Virus record (IMG/VR): IMGVR_UViG_3300045999_005300
Span: 1 to 38,884 of that record
From: a virus
Length of the DNA: 38,884 nucleotides
Strand: one strand, 5' to 3'
Under the pieces are notes generated by a model. The model made no database searches. It was not told the origin of the DNA and saw only the letters and a program-made list of their open reading frames with translations. Positions 1 to 7,698 of this stretch are shown piece after piece. The position numbers and the translations under genes are program-made. How positions within the stretch are numbered: position 1 is the stretch's first letter; the number at the start of each line of letters is the position of its first letter.

Positions 1-1368
1 AGATCTAGCTTTTTCATAATTAAGACTTTTACCAGTCAATAATTCAGCTTCTAACTCATTTGTAATTGATGATTCAAAATCTAGAAGTGAACTAGATATT
101 TTTTTAGATTGCTCTAGACTAATACCTAATTTTTGAGCTTGTATAACAGCAGCAGCTATACGTTTAGGATCATTACCTAAATTAGCTGATAAAGTACCAC
201 TAACTTTAGTAACTTCAGTCATTATCTTTTTGAAGTTAAGAGCAATACCTGTTTCTTGTCTAAATTTAACTACCTGATCACCTATTTCATTTGTTACTTT
301 TTCAGCTGATTTTCCTTGTAAACCAGCTAATTGCTCTAATTTAGTAGCTGTTTCTGCTTCTAATCCCATTTGTTTAGTTAAAACAACATGGTCTGCTAAT
401 TGTTTTTCAGTAAATAAACCTGCTGTACCTAAACCTTCATTTAAACTATTAGTGGCTTCAATTTGAGAATGTATTGTAAATAAAGCACCATTTAAGTTTT
501 TATTATATTGACCAGCATTATAGCCAGCTATCATAAAGTTTTTCTGGAGTATATGGGCGCCATCTTTAGATATGCCTAAATTCTTAGCCATACTAGTCAT
601 GTGCTTATCTACTTCAAGAGCAGCTTTCACCATCATTCCAAAAATACCAACTATACTAGTTACAATAACTAAAGGATCAGAAAATGCTTTTGTTAAACTA
701 CCAGCAAATCCACCTATTGATGCTCCTAGTATTTTAAATTTATCAGCTATACTAGCTGTTTTATTTTCAGATACACCTAAAGCTTTAGCTTTAGCTTCAG
801 CTGCTTTTCTAGCAGCTTCAAATGGTTTTTGTAAATTTTTAGCGCCTATTTTTTCTAGTAAAGTCTCAGATATTCTTAAAAAATCACCTGTGGCACCAGT
901 AGCCTTATTTAAATTTTCAGTTTTCTTAATTCTAGCCTCAATTAAAGATACTGTTTCTTCTTCTAAAAGAAAATTTTGTTGAGCTGCTCTTAATAACGCT
1001 ATTTCTTCATCAGTTAAATCTCTTCTAACTGAGAGATCCTCTCTAACTAGATCAACAATACCTTTTTGTGTGGCTAATGTAGAAGCAGCTGTTTTTAAAT
1101 TATCTAAATTAGTTCTAGCTTTAGATTTTAATTTATCTAAATTTTCTTTAGTTAATTTAGTTTCACTTTCTTCATTACGTAAAATCTCATTAGAGATATC
1201 TCGCAATGATGAGTATTGTTTTTTAGCAGTTGTAAGTGATCTTTCTTGATTACCTAACTCATCACCAATCTCTCTAAGAAGATCACGTTGATCTCTAGCC
1301 GCGTCAGCTAATGATCTTTCAATAGCTAACAGTCGTTCCGCTCGTTGTACTTCTTCAGGTGTGGCCAT
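1..1368 (-). CDS. Tape measure protein, N-terminal part (truncated by the window edge)
   Basis: The frame is open for 456 codons from the ATG at 1368 to base 1 and continues out of the window. The first 150 or so residues are charged and heptad-like (starting MATPEEVQRAERLLAIERSL), which suggests coiled coil. A hydrophobic stretch near residues 226-249 (DPLVIVTSIVGIFGMMVKAA) is followed by Ala/Lys/Leu-rich helical sequence (for example GLEAETATKLEQLAGLQGKS). A long helical protein with a central hydrophobic segment, encoded right after tube and chaperone-like genes, is typical of the tape measure protein, which sets tail length and lies inside the tube. The start is preceded by a terminator at 1399-1424 and a candidate promoter at 1389-1397, so it probably has its own late transcript. 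The function call rests on composition and gene order; the C-terminus is not visible. Confidence 0.8.
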   Translation of the reverse strand, partial: MATPEEVQRAERLLAIERSLADAARDQRDLLREIGDELGNQERSLTTAKKQYSSLRDISNEILRNEESETKLTKENLDKLKSKARTNLDNLKTAASTLATQKGIVDLVREDLSVRRDLTDEEIALLRAAQQNFLLEEETVSLIEARIKKTENLNKATGATGDFLRISETLLEKIGAKNLQKPFEAARKAAEAKAKALGVSENKTASIADKFKILGASIGGFAGSLTKAFSDPLVIVTSIVGIFGMMVKAALEVDKHMTSMAKNLGISKDGAHILQKNFMIAGYNAGQYNKNLNGALFTIHSQIEATNSLNEGLGTAGLFTEKQLADHVVLTKQMGLEAETATKLEQLAGLQGKSAEKVTNEIGDQVVKFRQETGIALNFKKIMTEVTKVSGTLSANLGNDPKRIAAAVIQAQKLGISLEQSKKISSSLLDFESSITNELEAELLTGKSLNYEKARS

Positions 1369-1388
1369 CTATTAAATTTAATATCGGG

Positions 1389-1397
1389 TATAAATAT
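1389..1397 (-). promoter_or_regulatory. Candidate late promoter element ATATTTATA upstream of the tape measure gene
   Basis: The coding strand reads ATATTTATA 21 nt before the ATG at 1368. The same 9-mer occurs upstream of six other genes in the window. Here it overlaps the T-rich tail of the preceding terminator. The promoter role is inferred from recurrence and position. Confidence 0.5.
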
Positions 1398-1398
1398 T

Positions 1399-1424
1399 AA
1401 AGCGCCCTACTTCTTGGGCGCTTT
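1399..1424 (-). terminator. Rho-independent terminator between gp51-like and tape measure genes
   Basis: The stem is AAAGCGCCC paired with GGGCGCTTT around an 8-nt loop. On the minus strand a T-rich run (TTTAATATTT) follows. The left part of the hairpin overlaps the stop codon of the gp51-like gene at 1407, so this gene ends inside its own terminator. Confidence 0.8.
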
Positions 1425-1697
1425 TATTTTTGATGTAAAATCAGCTTGTGGAACATTTGGACGGGCTAGTGGCTTGCTTGATGAGGTTGATGATTTTTTT
1501 ACTGCTTGTTCTTCAGCCTCAGCTTTTTTATCTAGATAATCCTGTATTTTTCGTATATGATAACGCCTATAAGATATAGGCATATTATAAACAGTATCAT
1601 AAGGAAACCCACCACGTCCATGATAAACTAAATCATGAACCTCAGACATATACACTGTCTTATAGGCTGGAGTCAGGCCAAAGAAAGCTAATGCCAA
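1407..1697 (-). CDS. gp51-like baseplate hub assembly / tail chaperone-like protein
   Basis: The open frame gives up to 96 aa from a TTG at 1697. An ATG at 1649 (MSEVHDLVYHGRGG) gives 80 aa and lies 10 nt after the stop of the upstream gene, so it is the likelier independent start. The core has the pattern HDLVYHGRGGF, a short acidic link, VYNMPISYRRYHIRKI and a charged Lys/Glu/Ser tail. This resembles the small T4 gp51-type proteins, which act catalytically in baseplate hub assembly and are encoded beside gp26. The frame overlaps the upstream gp26-like gene by 38 nt in the +1 register, so a frameshifted fusion is also possible. Its position between tube and tape measure genes is where tail assembly chaperones are usually encoded. 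The family call is from memory of motif patterns and is moderately sure. Confidence 0.6.
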   Translation of the reverse strand: MALAFFGLTPAYKTVYMSEVHDLVYHGRGGFPYDTVYNMPISYRRYHIRKIQDYLDKKAEAEEQAVKKSSTSSSKPLARPNVPQADFTSKIKAPKK

Positions 1698-2403
1698 TAG
1701 GCAAATTGACGCCCTCCACTACGTCACCATTATCTTTAGTATAATCAAACTTAAGACTAAGTTCTGGGGTTACTTTGATAATATATTTACGTAGTTCTCT
1801 TAAGTCAGATATTAACATATTATCTACAAACTCACGAATATTTGTTGTATCTCTATCGCCATTAATAGCTATAATAGTATGTTTTAATCGAGTTGTTTGA
1901 TCAAATGAACCTTGTGGATTTATCTTTTTTAAACCTTGAATTTCTCTATCAATCTTTTTCTCATCACCATGTGTTAATAACTTAAATGTTACAGTAACAT
2001 TAGCTTTAGGTAAATGAAAATCAAATTCATTTCTACCTGGTTTTATATTTTCATTAAGTGGTAATGGATCAACTGATGATAAATCAAAATTTATTTTTTG
2101 TCCATCATATTCAAATTCATAATCTTTACCATAACCTAAAATACGAGCGGCTACTAATAAAGCATTTTTATCACAGATTAATAGATCATCATAATTGATA
2201 GAAGTAACAATCATTGATTGTAATAATTTGTCAATAACTGTTCCATTTTTTAAAAAGTTAACATTAGTTAAAATGTCTTCTTCTTTAGCTGACATATACT
2301 TCATTTCAAGTACACCTTTAGATAATAGTGATTCAGCTGGGTAAGGTAAACCCTTAGATGGTAATTCAATCTGCTCTGTTGGGAACTTTAATTTTTCTTC
2401 CAT
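1660..2403 (-). CDS. gp26-like baseplate hub protein (T4_baseplate family)
   Basis: The 247-aa product begins MEEKLKFPTEQIELPSKGLP, then has SLLSKGVLEMKYMSAKEEDI and LKNGTVIDKLLQSMI. The order 'LPSKGL - EMKYM(S/T)A-EEDIL - GT-IDKLL' is characteristic of T4 gp26-type baseplate hub subunits, which help assemble the central hub. T4 gp26 is about 208 aa, so this is slightly longer. The ATG at 2403 follows a strong terminator and a candidate late promoter at 2426-2434. Unlike T4, the gene sits directly between tail tube and tape measure genes, the usual site of tail assembly chaperones. Its 3' end overlaps the gp51-like frame, and the two probably act together. Confidence 0.7.
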   Translation of the reverse strand: MEEKLKFPTEQIELPSKGLPYPAESLLSKGVLEMKYMSAKEEDILTNVNFLKNGTVIDKLLQSMIVTSINYDDLLICDKNALLVAARILGYGKDYEFEYDGQKINFDLSSVDPLPLNENIKPGRNEFDFHLPKANVTVTFKLLTHGDEKKIDREIQGLKKINPQGSFDQTTRLKHTIIAINGDRDTTNIREFVDNMLISDLRELRKYIIKVTPELSLKFDYTKDNGDVVEGVNLPIGISFLWPDSSL

Positions 2404-2425
2404 AACGTTTTATTAATTTTATATA

Positions 2426-2434
2426 TATAAATAT
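2426..2434 (-). promoter_or_regulatory. Candidate late promoter element upstream of the gp26-like gene
   Basis: ATATTTATA on the coding strand, 23 nt before the ATG at 2403 and directly after the T-run of the terminator at 2448-2469. A new transcript start just after a terminator fits a promoter. Confidence 0.5.
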
Positions 2435-2447
2435 ACAAAAAATAAAG

Positions 2448-2469
2448 GAGCCGTCCAAAAGGACGGCTC
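2448..2469 (-). terminator. Rho-independent terminator after the tail tube gene
   Basis: A perfect 9-bp stem, GAGCCGTCC/GGACGGCTC, with a 4-nt loop begins 24 nt after the tail tube stop codon. On the minus strand it is followed by CCTTTATTTTTTG. This is the strongest terminator in the window. It would allow the abundant tube protein to be expressed separately from the hub and tape measure genes. Confidence 0.9.
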
Positions 2470-2492
2470 TTAATATTTGCACTGTGTTTAGA

Positions 2493-2978
2493 TTAGTAGT
2501 TCAATATGCAATAATCCATAGCGATTGTCATGCTGATGCTAACATAAGCTTCGTTAGCCCAATCATATTCACCAAAGTTAGCTTCTTTAACATAAGCTCC
2601 CATCACTAACCATTCACCAACAACATCACCTACTGGACCTAAAACTTCTAATGTAATATTTTTCTTATAGAAGTCTGAGTAACCATCACGGCCTGTTACT
2701 GATTCATGTGCTAAACGAGCCCATTCCATTACAGCTTGAGCACCACTTGGAGTTACTGGATCGTAAAGTTCCATTGACATATCATTCCATCTAACTTTAC
2801 CTTTTACTTTACGGTAAACGTTGATATGGTCTAATATGATTTCACCAGCGTTAAATGATGGAGATGCAACTTTTCTAACTAAGTAAGTTGGAATACCACC
2901 TATTCTCATTAAGAAACGATTTTGAACTTTAGGTTCAAACGCTGTAAACATTATTTCGGTAGGGTCTAATACTGCCAT
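2493..2978 (-). CDS. Tail tube protein (T4 gp19 family)
   Basis: The 161-aa product is almost the length of T4 gp19 (163 aa), which stacks as hexameric rings to form the inner tail tube. Family-like features are the N-terminal FEPKVQNRFLMRIGGIPTYL, the segment VRKVASPSFNAGEIILDHIN, and the central MSMELYDPVTPSGAQAVMEW followed later by ITLEVLGPVGDVVGEW. It lies 37 nt downstream of the sheath gene, the same order as T4 genes 18-19. It has its own candidate promoter at 2994-3002 and is followed by a strong terminator, fitting high-level independent expression. Confidence 0.92.
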   Translation of the reverse strand: MAVLDPTEIMFTAFEPKVQNRFLMRIGGIPTYLVRKVASPSFNAGEIILDHINVYRKVKGKVRWNDMSMELYDPVTPSGAQAVMEWARLAHESVTGRDGYSDFYKKNITLEVLGPVGDVVGEWLVMGAYVKEANFGEYDWANEAYVSISMTIAMDYCILNY

Positions 2979-2993
2979 TGTATTGTTATTTTA

Positions 2994-3002
2994 TATAAAT
3001 AT
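2994..3002 (-). promoter_or_regulatory. Candidate late promoter element upstream of the tail tube gene
   Basis: ATATTTATA on the coding strand, 16 nt before the ATG at 2978, within the 37-nt sheath-tube gap. No Shine-Dalgarno sequence is present between the element and the start. Confidence 0.5.
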
Positions 3003-3015
3003 TAATAGATTAAGT

Positions 3016-5151
3016 TTATGAACCGAATTCTACACCAGTTGGTAAGATGTTGAAATCTAAGAGGATAAATTCAGCTGTACGAGTTGGTTGTAAGTAAATT
3101 TGTCCTACTAATTGATTACGATCAATTACATCTGGAGTATTATTTGTATCATCCATTACAACTCTGAAAGCGAATAAACCTTGTCTTTGTTGTACTGATT
3201 CAAGATATGGAGTAACTGTGTTTATAAAAGCATTTCTTGTAGTAGCTGTATTTTGTTCAAATACTAAGTTTTCAGCTACATCACCAATGTATCTCTTAAG
3301 CGCAATTAATAATCTACGAACATTGATACGATCTAAAGCACTAGCTTTTTTCTGTAATGTTTTCTGACCAAATGCAGCTACACCAATATTAGGGAAAGTA
3401 GAGATTGGATTAACTTTACCAGCATATAAATTATCACGATCTGTTGGAGATAATTTTCTTTCAGCTTGTAATACACTACCTAATCCACCTCTTGTTAAAC
3501 CAGCTGGAGCAAACCATTCAGCACTCACATTATCATTGAAAGCATATACACCTGGCATAATTGTTGAAGCTGGAACCCATACGCGTTTACCAGTTTCTTG
3601 AGATATTACTTGAACCCAAGGCCAATAAGCACCTGCGTAGTTAGTATCTAAACCAGCTGCTTGATTAGTCACAGTTTTAAGTGTAACATTGTATGGTGAT
3701 AAATCAGTAATATAGAAACAATCACCTCTGTTTTCAGCTAAACTGATAAAATTACCTACAGCTGAAGAGTGTAATGATTGGATCAAACCTGGAGTTGCTA
3801 ATAAGGCGAAATCAAATTCATCTTTATTATTTAATAAAGCAGAAGCTGTAACATAGCTACCTTGAAGTAAACCTTGAGTTGTTGAACCAATGTTTTGGAA
3901 TAATGTATTTCCAATAGTAGCTAAATCATTTCCAAAAGCGCCACCAAAAGCACCACCTTGAGAACCACTACCATTTACTGGAATTGATTGTGTATACTCA
4001 TTTTTAGCGTTTCCAGCATTATCAAAATAATTTGGAGTTGTATAGTTAACTTGGCTTACACGAACATAGCGACTATTATTAACATAATCACCTATAGTTT
4101 GAATATAGTATTGACCATCAGCATCTTTAATAGCTAATTTTCTTTGGTTACCTATAATAGCCTCTAAATAGTTAGGTTGATTTGGATCCAATGAAACATT
4201 AGAATATGTTTCTAAAACAGTCTTACTATTATCATTATCATCACCTTGACGAACTAATAATGTGAATGTACCGCTTGAAGTGTCAGCATTTTGGATTTCC
4301 CATCTCACATTCATATTAGAACCACTAGCTAATGAACCATCAGATAAAATAGAACCTGAGTTATTCATTATAAAACCAGTAGATAAAGTTTCTAATACAA
4401 AGGTTGATTGACCACTACCATCTGAACCACCAGTGAAAGTATCAGTAAGTGGGAAGAAAGCATTATCATAGAAATAATATTGACCAGCATATAATCTCCA
4501 ACTATTAGCAAATGTTCCAGCTGAAGAAGCACTAACAACTAAAATGTTAGAACTATTATCATAACTAGAAGTTAATGAACTTAAACCAACAGTATCGTTA
4601 ATAGCTTTTGAAGCTGAATATCCAAATGTGTCAACATTGTAGTTACCATACATGTTAAAGTAAACGGTTTTATTTCCGTTACTATCAACTTGGTAGTTAT
4701 CAAAAGTTGTACCAATAAGATTTACATTAGTAGTTCCTAAATCTACACGAGCGGTCACTAAGTTAAAAATAGTAGCTCCTGTTAAATCAACAGAAGCACC
4801 AGCTTTAGCAGCTGTAGATGATGGGATTGTATTTGGAATAGCACTAGATGTAGCTGAAGTATAAGTGTCACTAGTAACTCTAGTGATTAGAGCTGTAGTA
4901 CCACCTTGTCCGAAATAGTTTCTAGCAGTTATTGATGTTAGGAACTCATAATTAGCACCACCACTAGTGAACAAGCCACCAAATTTGTTTTTGAAGTCAC
5001 TATAAGAAGTAACTACAGTTGGTACGTTAACGGGGCCAGTAACAGTTGGACCTACTAAGGCTAAACCAACAGTAACTGGATTCTGTGTTATTTGAGATAA
5101 GTCATTCTCACGTGTTAGAACACCTGGAGAGATTAATGTTTCTTGCGCCAT
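3016..5151 (-). CDS. Contractile tail sheath protein (T4 gp18 family)
   Basis: The 711-aa protein starts MAQETLISPGVLTRENDLSQ and continues with VGLALVGPTVTGPVNVPTVV and a YSDFKNKFGG segment. This is the N-terminal pattern of phage sheath proteins, where the 'SPGV--RE' strand joins neighbouring subunits. The C-terminal part has LIALKRYIGDVAENLVFEQN and QLVGQIYLQPTRTAEFILLD followed by FNILPTGVEF, the typical sheath C-terminal domain. T4 gp18 is 659 aa; the extra length lies in a Ser/Thr/Asn-rich middle (about residues 100-400), likely surface-exposed domains. The tail tube gene follows directly. The ATG at 5151 follows a terminator and a candidate promoter. Confidence 0.95.
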   Translation of the reverse strand: MAQETLISPGVLTRENDLSQITQNPVTVGLALVGPTVTGPVNVPTVVTSYSDFKNKFGGLFTSGGANYEFLTSITARNYFGQGGTTALITRVTSDTYTSATSSAIPNTIPSSTAAKAGASVDLTGATIFNLVTARVDLGTTNVNLIGTTFDNYQVDSNGNKTVYFNMYGNYNVDTFGYSASKAINDTVGLSSLTSSYDNSSNILVVSASSAGTFANSWRLYAGQYYFYDNAFFPLTDTFTGGSDGSGQSTFVLETLSTGFIMNNSGSILSDGSLASGSNMNVRWEIQNADTSSGTFTLLVRQGDDNDNSKTVLETYSNVSLDPNQPNYLEAIIGNQRKLAIKDADGQYYIQTIGDYVNNSRYVRVSQVNYTTPNYFDNAGNAKNEYTQSIPVNGSGSQGGAFGGAFGNDLATIGNTLFQNIGSTTQGLLQGSYVTASALLNNKDEFDFALLATPGLIQSLHSSAVGNFISLAENRGDCFYITDLSPYNVTLKTVTNQAAGLDTNYAGAYWPWVQVISQETGKRVWVPASTIMPGVYAFNDNVSAEWFAPAGLTRGGLGSVLQAERKLSPTDRDNLYAGKVNPISTFPNIGVAAFGQKTLQKKASALDRINVRRLLIALKRYIGDVAENLVFEQNTATTRNAFINTVTPYLESVQQRQGLFAFRVVMDDTNNTPDVIDRNQLVGQIYLQPTRTAEFILLDFNILPTGVEFGS

Positions 5152-5174
5152 GTTTTGAATAGATTTTGTCTAAT

Positions 5175-5183
5175 GATAAATAT
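5175..5183 (-). promoter_or_regulatory. Candidate late promoter element upstream of the tail sheath gene
   Basis: The coding strand reads ATATTTATC (one mismatch to the shared ATATTTATA), 24 nt before the ATG at 5151 and about 20 nt after the terminator at 5203-5237. Confidence 0.45.
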
Positions 5184-5202
5184 ATAGAGTGTGTTATAAA
5201 AC

Positions 5203-5237
5203 GAAGAAGCCCCGACATCACTGTCGAGGCTTTCTTC
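5203..5237 (-). terminator. Terminator between the small-gene cluster and the tail sheath gene
   Basis: A near-perfect stem of about 15 bp (GAAGAAGCCCCGACA against TGTCGAGGCTTTCTTC, with one bulge and one mismatch) closes a 4-nt loop. On the minus strand it is followed by GTTTTAT. It lies 32 bases after the stop of the 76-aa gene. The rest of the 117-nt gap (5152-5268) holds only the promoter candidate. Confidence 0.75.
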
Positions 5238-5268
5238 TATATTAACTCCTAACACCTAACAATACATA

Positions 5269-5499
5269 TTACGGTTTTACTTCTCCTGTATCAAGATCAA
5301 TAGATCCTTGACCATACTTTTCTTGCAACTGTTTAGCAATTTGTTTTTCCTTACTAATTAATTCTTTTTGCATTTCTAATAAAGATGATTTTTGTAATTC
5401 TAAATCACCTACAGCTTGAGCTAAATTAGTATATTCTTGTCTAAGATCTTTAACAGTTTGTAATTCATCCGCTGTTAATTTTTTAGCGACAATACCCAT
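5269..5499 (-). CDS. Small coiled-coil protein of unknown function
   Basis: The 76-aa product is strongly charged and helical. Residues 8-62 have heptad-like spacing of Leu/Ile/Val (DELQTVKDLRQEYTNLAQAV, then LELQKSSLLEMQKELISKEK), consistent with a coiled coil. The C-terminus ends in an acidic segment (SIDLDTGEVKP). I do not recognise the family. The gene follows the 153-aa gene with a 2-nt gap and precedes a terminator, so it is the last gene of a short late operon starting at 6215. Small coiled-coil proteins in this position may be assembly factors, but nothing in the sequence proves this. Confidence 0.7.
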   Translation of the reverse strand: MGIVAKKLTADELQTVKDLRQEYTNLAQAVGDLELQKSSLLEMQKELISKEKQIAKQLQEKYGQGSIDLDTGEVKP

Positions 5500-5501
5500 G
5501 A

Positions 5502-5963
5502 TTATTCTTCAATTTTAATTAACTTAAAAAATATGTTATAAACACCTTCAGTTTCAACACCTTCAAATTCTTCAAGGCTAAAAGAACGATATTCTAAATC
5601 ACACTCTTCATTTAACAAAGCATTAAAATCATTTTGAAACTTAACAAAATCTGGATTCACTTCACGTGATTTGATTTCTTTAGTTTCTTCATCAATAACT
5701 TCGTTAATGTAAAGCGGAATACTAATAGCGCCATTGTCTTCTTTACCGTATTTCTTGATTAACTCTTCTTTAAGTTTTTCTACTGATTCTTTTTCAGCAG
5801 CTACTTTCTTATTAAGATCATGTAACCAATACTTTGTAGTTAATTTGATTTTTTCGCTCAATAAGCCTTTTGATAATACTTCACCAGTTTGTTGGTTAGT
5901 AACACCATTTAATTCAGCTTCAAGTTGATAAAATTCCGATAACTTCAATGTAATTTTTTCCAT
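5502..5963 (-). CDS. Hypothetical phage protein, DUF1617-like
   Basis: The 153-aa protein begins MEKITLKLSEFYQLEAELNG, continues with GLLSEKIKLTTKYWLHDLNK and a Lys/Glu-rich helix KESVEKLKEELIKKYGKEDN, and ends in an acidic region (LEEFEGVETEGVYNIFFKLI). The layout 'short N-terminal strand, helix starting with EL-G, KYWL-L, KYG, then a Phe-rich helix' resembles the DUF1617 family of small phage proteins as I remember it; no function is established. It lies 3 nt after the membrane-anchored 82-aa gene and 2 nt before the 76-aa gene, so the three are one transcription unit. Confidence 0.65.
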   Translation of the reverse strand: MEKITLKLSEFYQLEAELNGVTNQQTGEVLSKGLLSEKIKLTTKYWLHDLNKKVAAEKESVEKLKEELIKKYGKEDNGAISIPLYINEVIDEETKEIKSREVNPDFVKFQNDFNALLNEECDLEYRSFSLEEFEGVETEGVYNIFFKLIKIEE

Positions 5964-5966
5964 ATA

Positions 5967-6215
5967 TTATTTTTGTGCTTTTTTTACAACTTTTTTAGCA
6001 GCTGGTTTCTTAGCGGCTGCTTTCTTTTTAGGTTCTGTTTTCTTTTTAGCGATAATTTCAGCTATTGGGGCTGGTGTAACTTCAGGAGCTAAATCTTCTA
6101 TAAATGGATGAACTTCTGTGTTGATTTCTTTTAGATCTTCATTTTGTTGTTTGTTTAAAAACCAAAATCCAACAATTACACTTAATACAGCGGCGATAAT
6201 TAAAAATGTTACCAT
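5967..6215 (-). CDS. Small membrane-anchored protein with a Lys/Ala-rich tail
   Basis: The 82-aa protein has one hydrophobic N-terminal helix (residues 2-20, VTFLIIAAVLSVIVGFWFLN), an acidic/Pro linker (about 25-55) and a strongly basic C-terminus rich in KK, AAAKK and PAAKK repeats, like histone H1 tails. The helix could be a signal anchor leaving the basic tail outside or inside the membrane. Possible roles are a lysis accessory (spanin-like), a membrane-nucleic-acid link, or a minor virion protein; none can be chosen from sequence. A candidate promoter at 6230-6238 begins this three-gene unit. Confidence 0.7.
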   Translation of the reverse strand: MVTFLIIAAVLSVIVGFWFLNKQQNEDLKEINTEVHPFIEDLAPEVTPAPIAEIIAKKKTEPKKKAAAKKPAAKKVVKKAQK

Positions 6216-6229
6216 AAATTTTTATTTGA

Positions 6230-6238
6230 TATAAATAT
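6230..6238 (-). promoter_or_regulatory. Candidate late promoter element upstream of the 82-aa membrane protein
   Basis: ATATTTATA on the coding strand, 15 nt before the ATG at 6215, in the 50-nt gap after the last gene of the modification operon. No hairpin terminator is visible in this gap. Confidence 0.5.
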
Positions 6239-6265
6239 ATATAAGATTTAGAAAATAACCAAATT

Positions 6266-7036
6266 TTATTTTATTTGTTTATTTCTTATAAAAGAAATGT
6301 CATATGTGGTTAAAGATATAGGCAATGTGTCATTATTAAATGGATGTTTATATGGGTCTGTTGAGCGCCATCCTTTACCCCATTTTTCATTCATATACTC
6401 AAAATTAATCAAATTAATCTGATCTAACCTGCTAGTTAATTCAGGACTTGATTTTTTAGTTTGGCTACCGTGAGTATAATATTCATTGTATAATCCTGGG
6501 CCATGATAATATGGTTTACTTAAGTTACATATTTTTTCTACTGGTTGGTTATACAATCGCATTATATAATCAGCATCTTCACAATAAGCAGGAGTTAGAT
6601 TTTCATCAAATAATCCATGACTTTGTATCACTGAATCTTTAATTAAAAATAAATCCCATGCTCCTTGTCCAAAATCACCCCCATATGGAAACACTAATCC
6701 AACATTCTGTTGTGCTGCTGTATACATTTCTTCAAGTAATCCTTCTGTAAATGCTACATCATCATTTACTATAATCCAATAAGGTGAGTTAATGTAAGAT
6801 TTAATAATTAAATTCCAAACACATGATACACCTAAATTAGATGGTAAATGACATATTGTAAGTTTATTTACAAACTTATGCTCTATATTTTTTAATTCCT
6901 CTAGTTCTTGAGTAATTTCATCCTTACCATTATTATTAAAAATAACAAAGTTTTCTACTGGGTAGTCTATACTTTTATATAGACGTTCTACCCAATAAGG
7001 GTTTTTCATAACTGCTGTTCCTATAACTGGTATCAT
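6266..7036 (-). CDS. Glycosyltransferase, family 2-like (GT-A fold)
   Basis: The 256-aa protein has an N-terminal nucleotide-binding-like pattern (MIPVIGTAVMKNPYWVERLY, then VIFNNNGKDEI at 31-41), NLGVSCVWNLII (67-78), and the metal/sugar-nucleotide site WIIVNDDVAF (87-96). A later motif DENLTPAYCEDADYIMRLYN supplies the 'ED' pair seen in inverting GT2 enzymes. It would transfer a sugar from a nucleotide-sugar; donor and acceptor cannot be read from sequence. Its start overlaps the upstream oxygenase gene by 4 nt (ATGA), so it is translationally coupled and is the last gene of the modification operon. The acceptor may be phage structural proteins; host glycan or DNA modification are alternatives. 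Confidence 0.8.
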   Translation of the reverse strand: MIPVIGTAVMKNPYWVERLYKSIDYPVENFVIFNNNGKDEITQELEELKNIEHKFVNKLTICHLPSNLGVSCVWNLIIKSYINSPYWIIVNDDVAFTEGLLEEMYTAAQQNVGLVFPYGGDFGQGAWDLFLIKDSVIQSHGLFDENLTPAYCEDADYIMRLYNQPVEKICNLSKPYYHGPGLYNEYYTHGSQTKKSSPELTSRLDQINLINFEYMNEKWGKGWRSTDPYKHPFNNDTLPISLTTYDISFIRNKQIK

Positions 7037-7698
7037 TTCTGTTCGTTAAAGAAAAATATGTGAAATAATCTACTACTTTCTATATCCCATCCAAAATAAT
7101 TTAATCCAGAATGAATTAAACCACCATCAAATATAACTAATCTATTAAATACATTTCCTACAATATCCACTGTTTCATATGGTGTGCCATCTACAAATGT
7201 TTTTTGATTAAATACTTTCATTCCTTCTCCTGCATCCCAATTGATTTGACTATTGTGAAATATTTTAGTTTCTTTATGTCTAAGAAAACTAGTACCTGAT
7301 TGAGGTGGAGCATCTGGTGTTAAGTAAATTACAGCAGCCCATTTTTGAGTATCACAATGAAATACTGATGGTGTTCCTGCTGGGCAATATTGGAAACGTC
7401 CGTTAATTCCTTCATCAAACCATCCATATCCATTATCACGATCTGCTATTTTTTTACCAATAATACTTTCAAATGCTTCTCTTACACCATCAAACATAAA
7501 TTGTTTTCTAGTACGATGACCAACAGCTCCTTCTCCTGGGTAATATGTTTGTTGTAAAGCAAAGTTTCTAACAGCAATTGGATCAGCATAGAAGTTATCT
7601 ACAACAAAAAATCGTTTATCTTCTAAATTGGATACTCCACATTGATCTGTTTCAACTATTCCCCACTCTGATTCTGGATTACGGTCTATGTATTTCAT
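7033..7698 (-). CDS. 2-oxoglutarate/Fe(II)-dependent oxygenase-like protein (DUF6445-like)
   Basis: The 221-aa protein has the non-haem iron pattern H114-C-D116 (VFHCDTQKWAAVIYLTPDAP) and a distal H196 in LVIFDGGLIHSGLNYFG, with R209 (SSRLFHIFFF) as a possible 2-oxoglutarate anchor. The N-terminal FFVVDNFYADPIAVRNFALQ followed by YYPGEGAVGHRTR resembles the DUF6445 group, which is related to the hydroxylase superfamily. Enzymes of this fold hydroxylate proteins, nucleobases or small molecules; the substrate is unknown. It overlaps both neighbours by 4 nt, so it is coupled with the methyltransferase upstream and the GT2 enzyme downstream. Confidence 0.72.
   Translation of the reverse strand: MKYIDRNPESEWGIVETDQCGVSNLEDKRFFVVDNFYADPIAVRNFALQQTYYPGEGAVGHRTRKQFMFDGVREAFESIIGKKIADRDNGYGWFDEGINGRFQYCPAGTPSVFHCDTQKWAAVIYLTPDAPPQSGTSFLRHKETKIFHNSQINWDAGEGMKVFNQKTFVDGTPYETVDIVGNVFNRLVIFDGGLIHSGLNYFGWDIESSRLFHIFFFNEQK

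Noticed and set aside
572-982. 136-aa plus-strand frame
   Set aside because: It is antisense to the tape measure gene, which has coherent coiled-coil composition through the region; the plus frame has no recognisable features.
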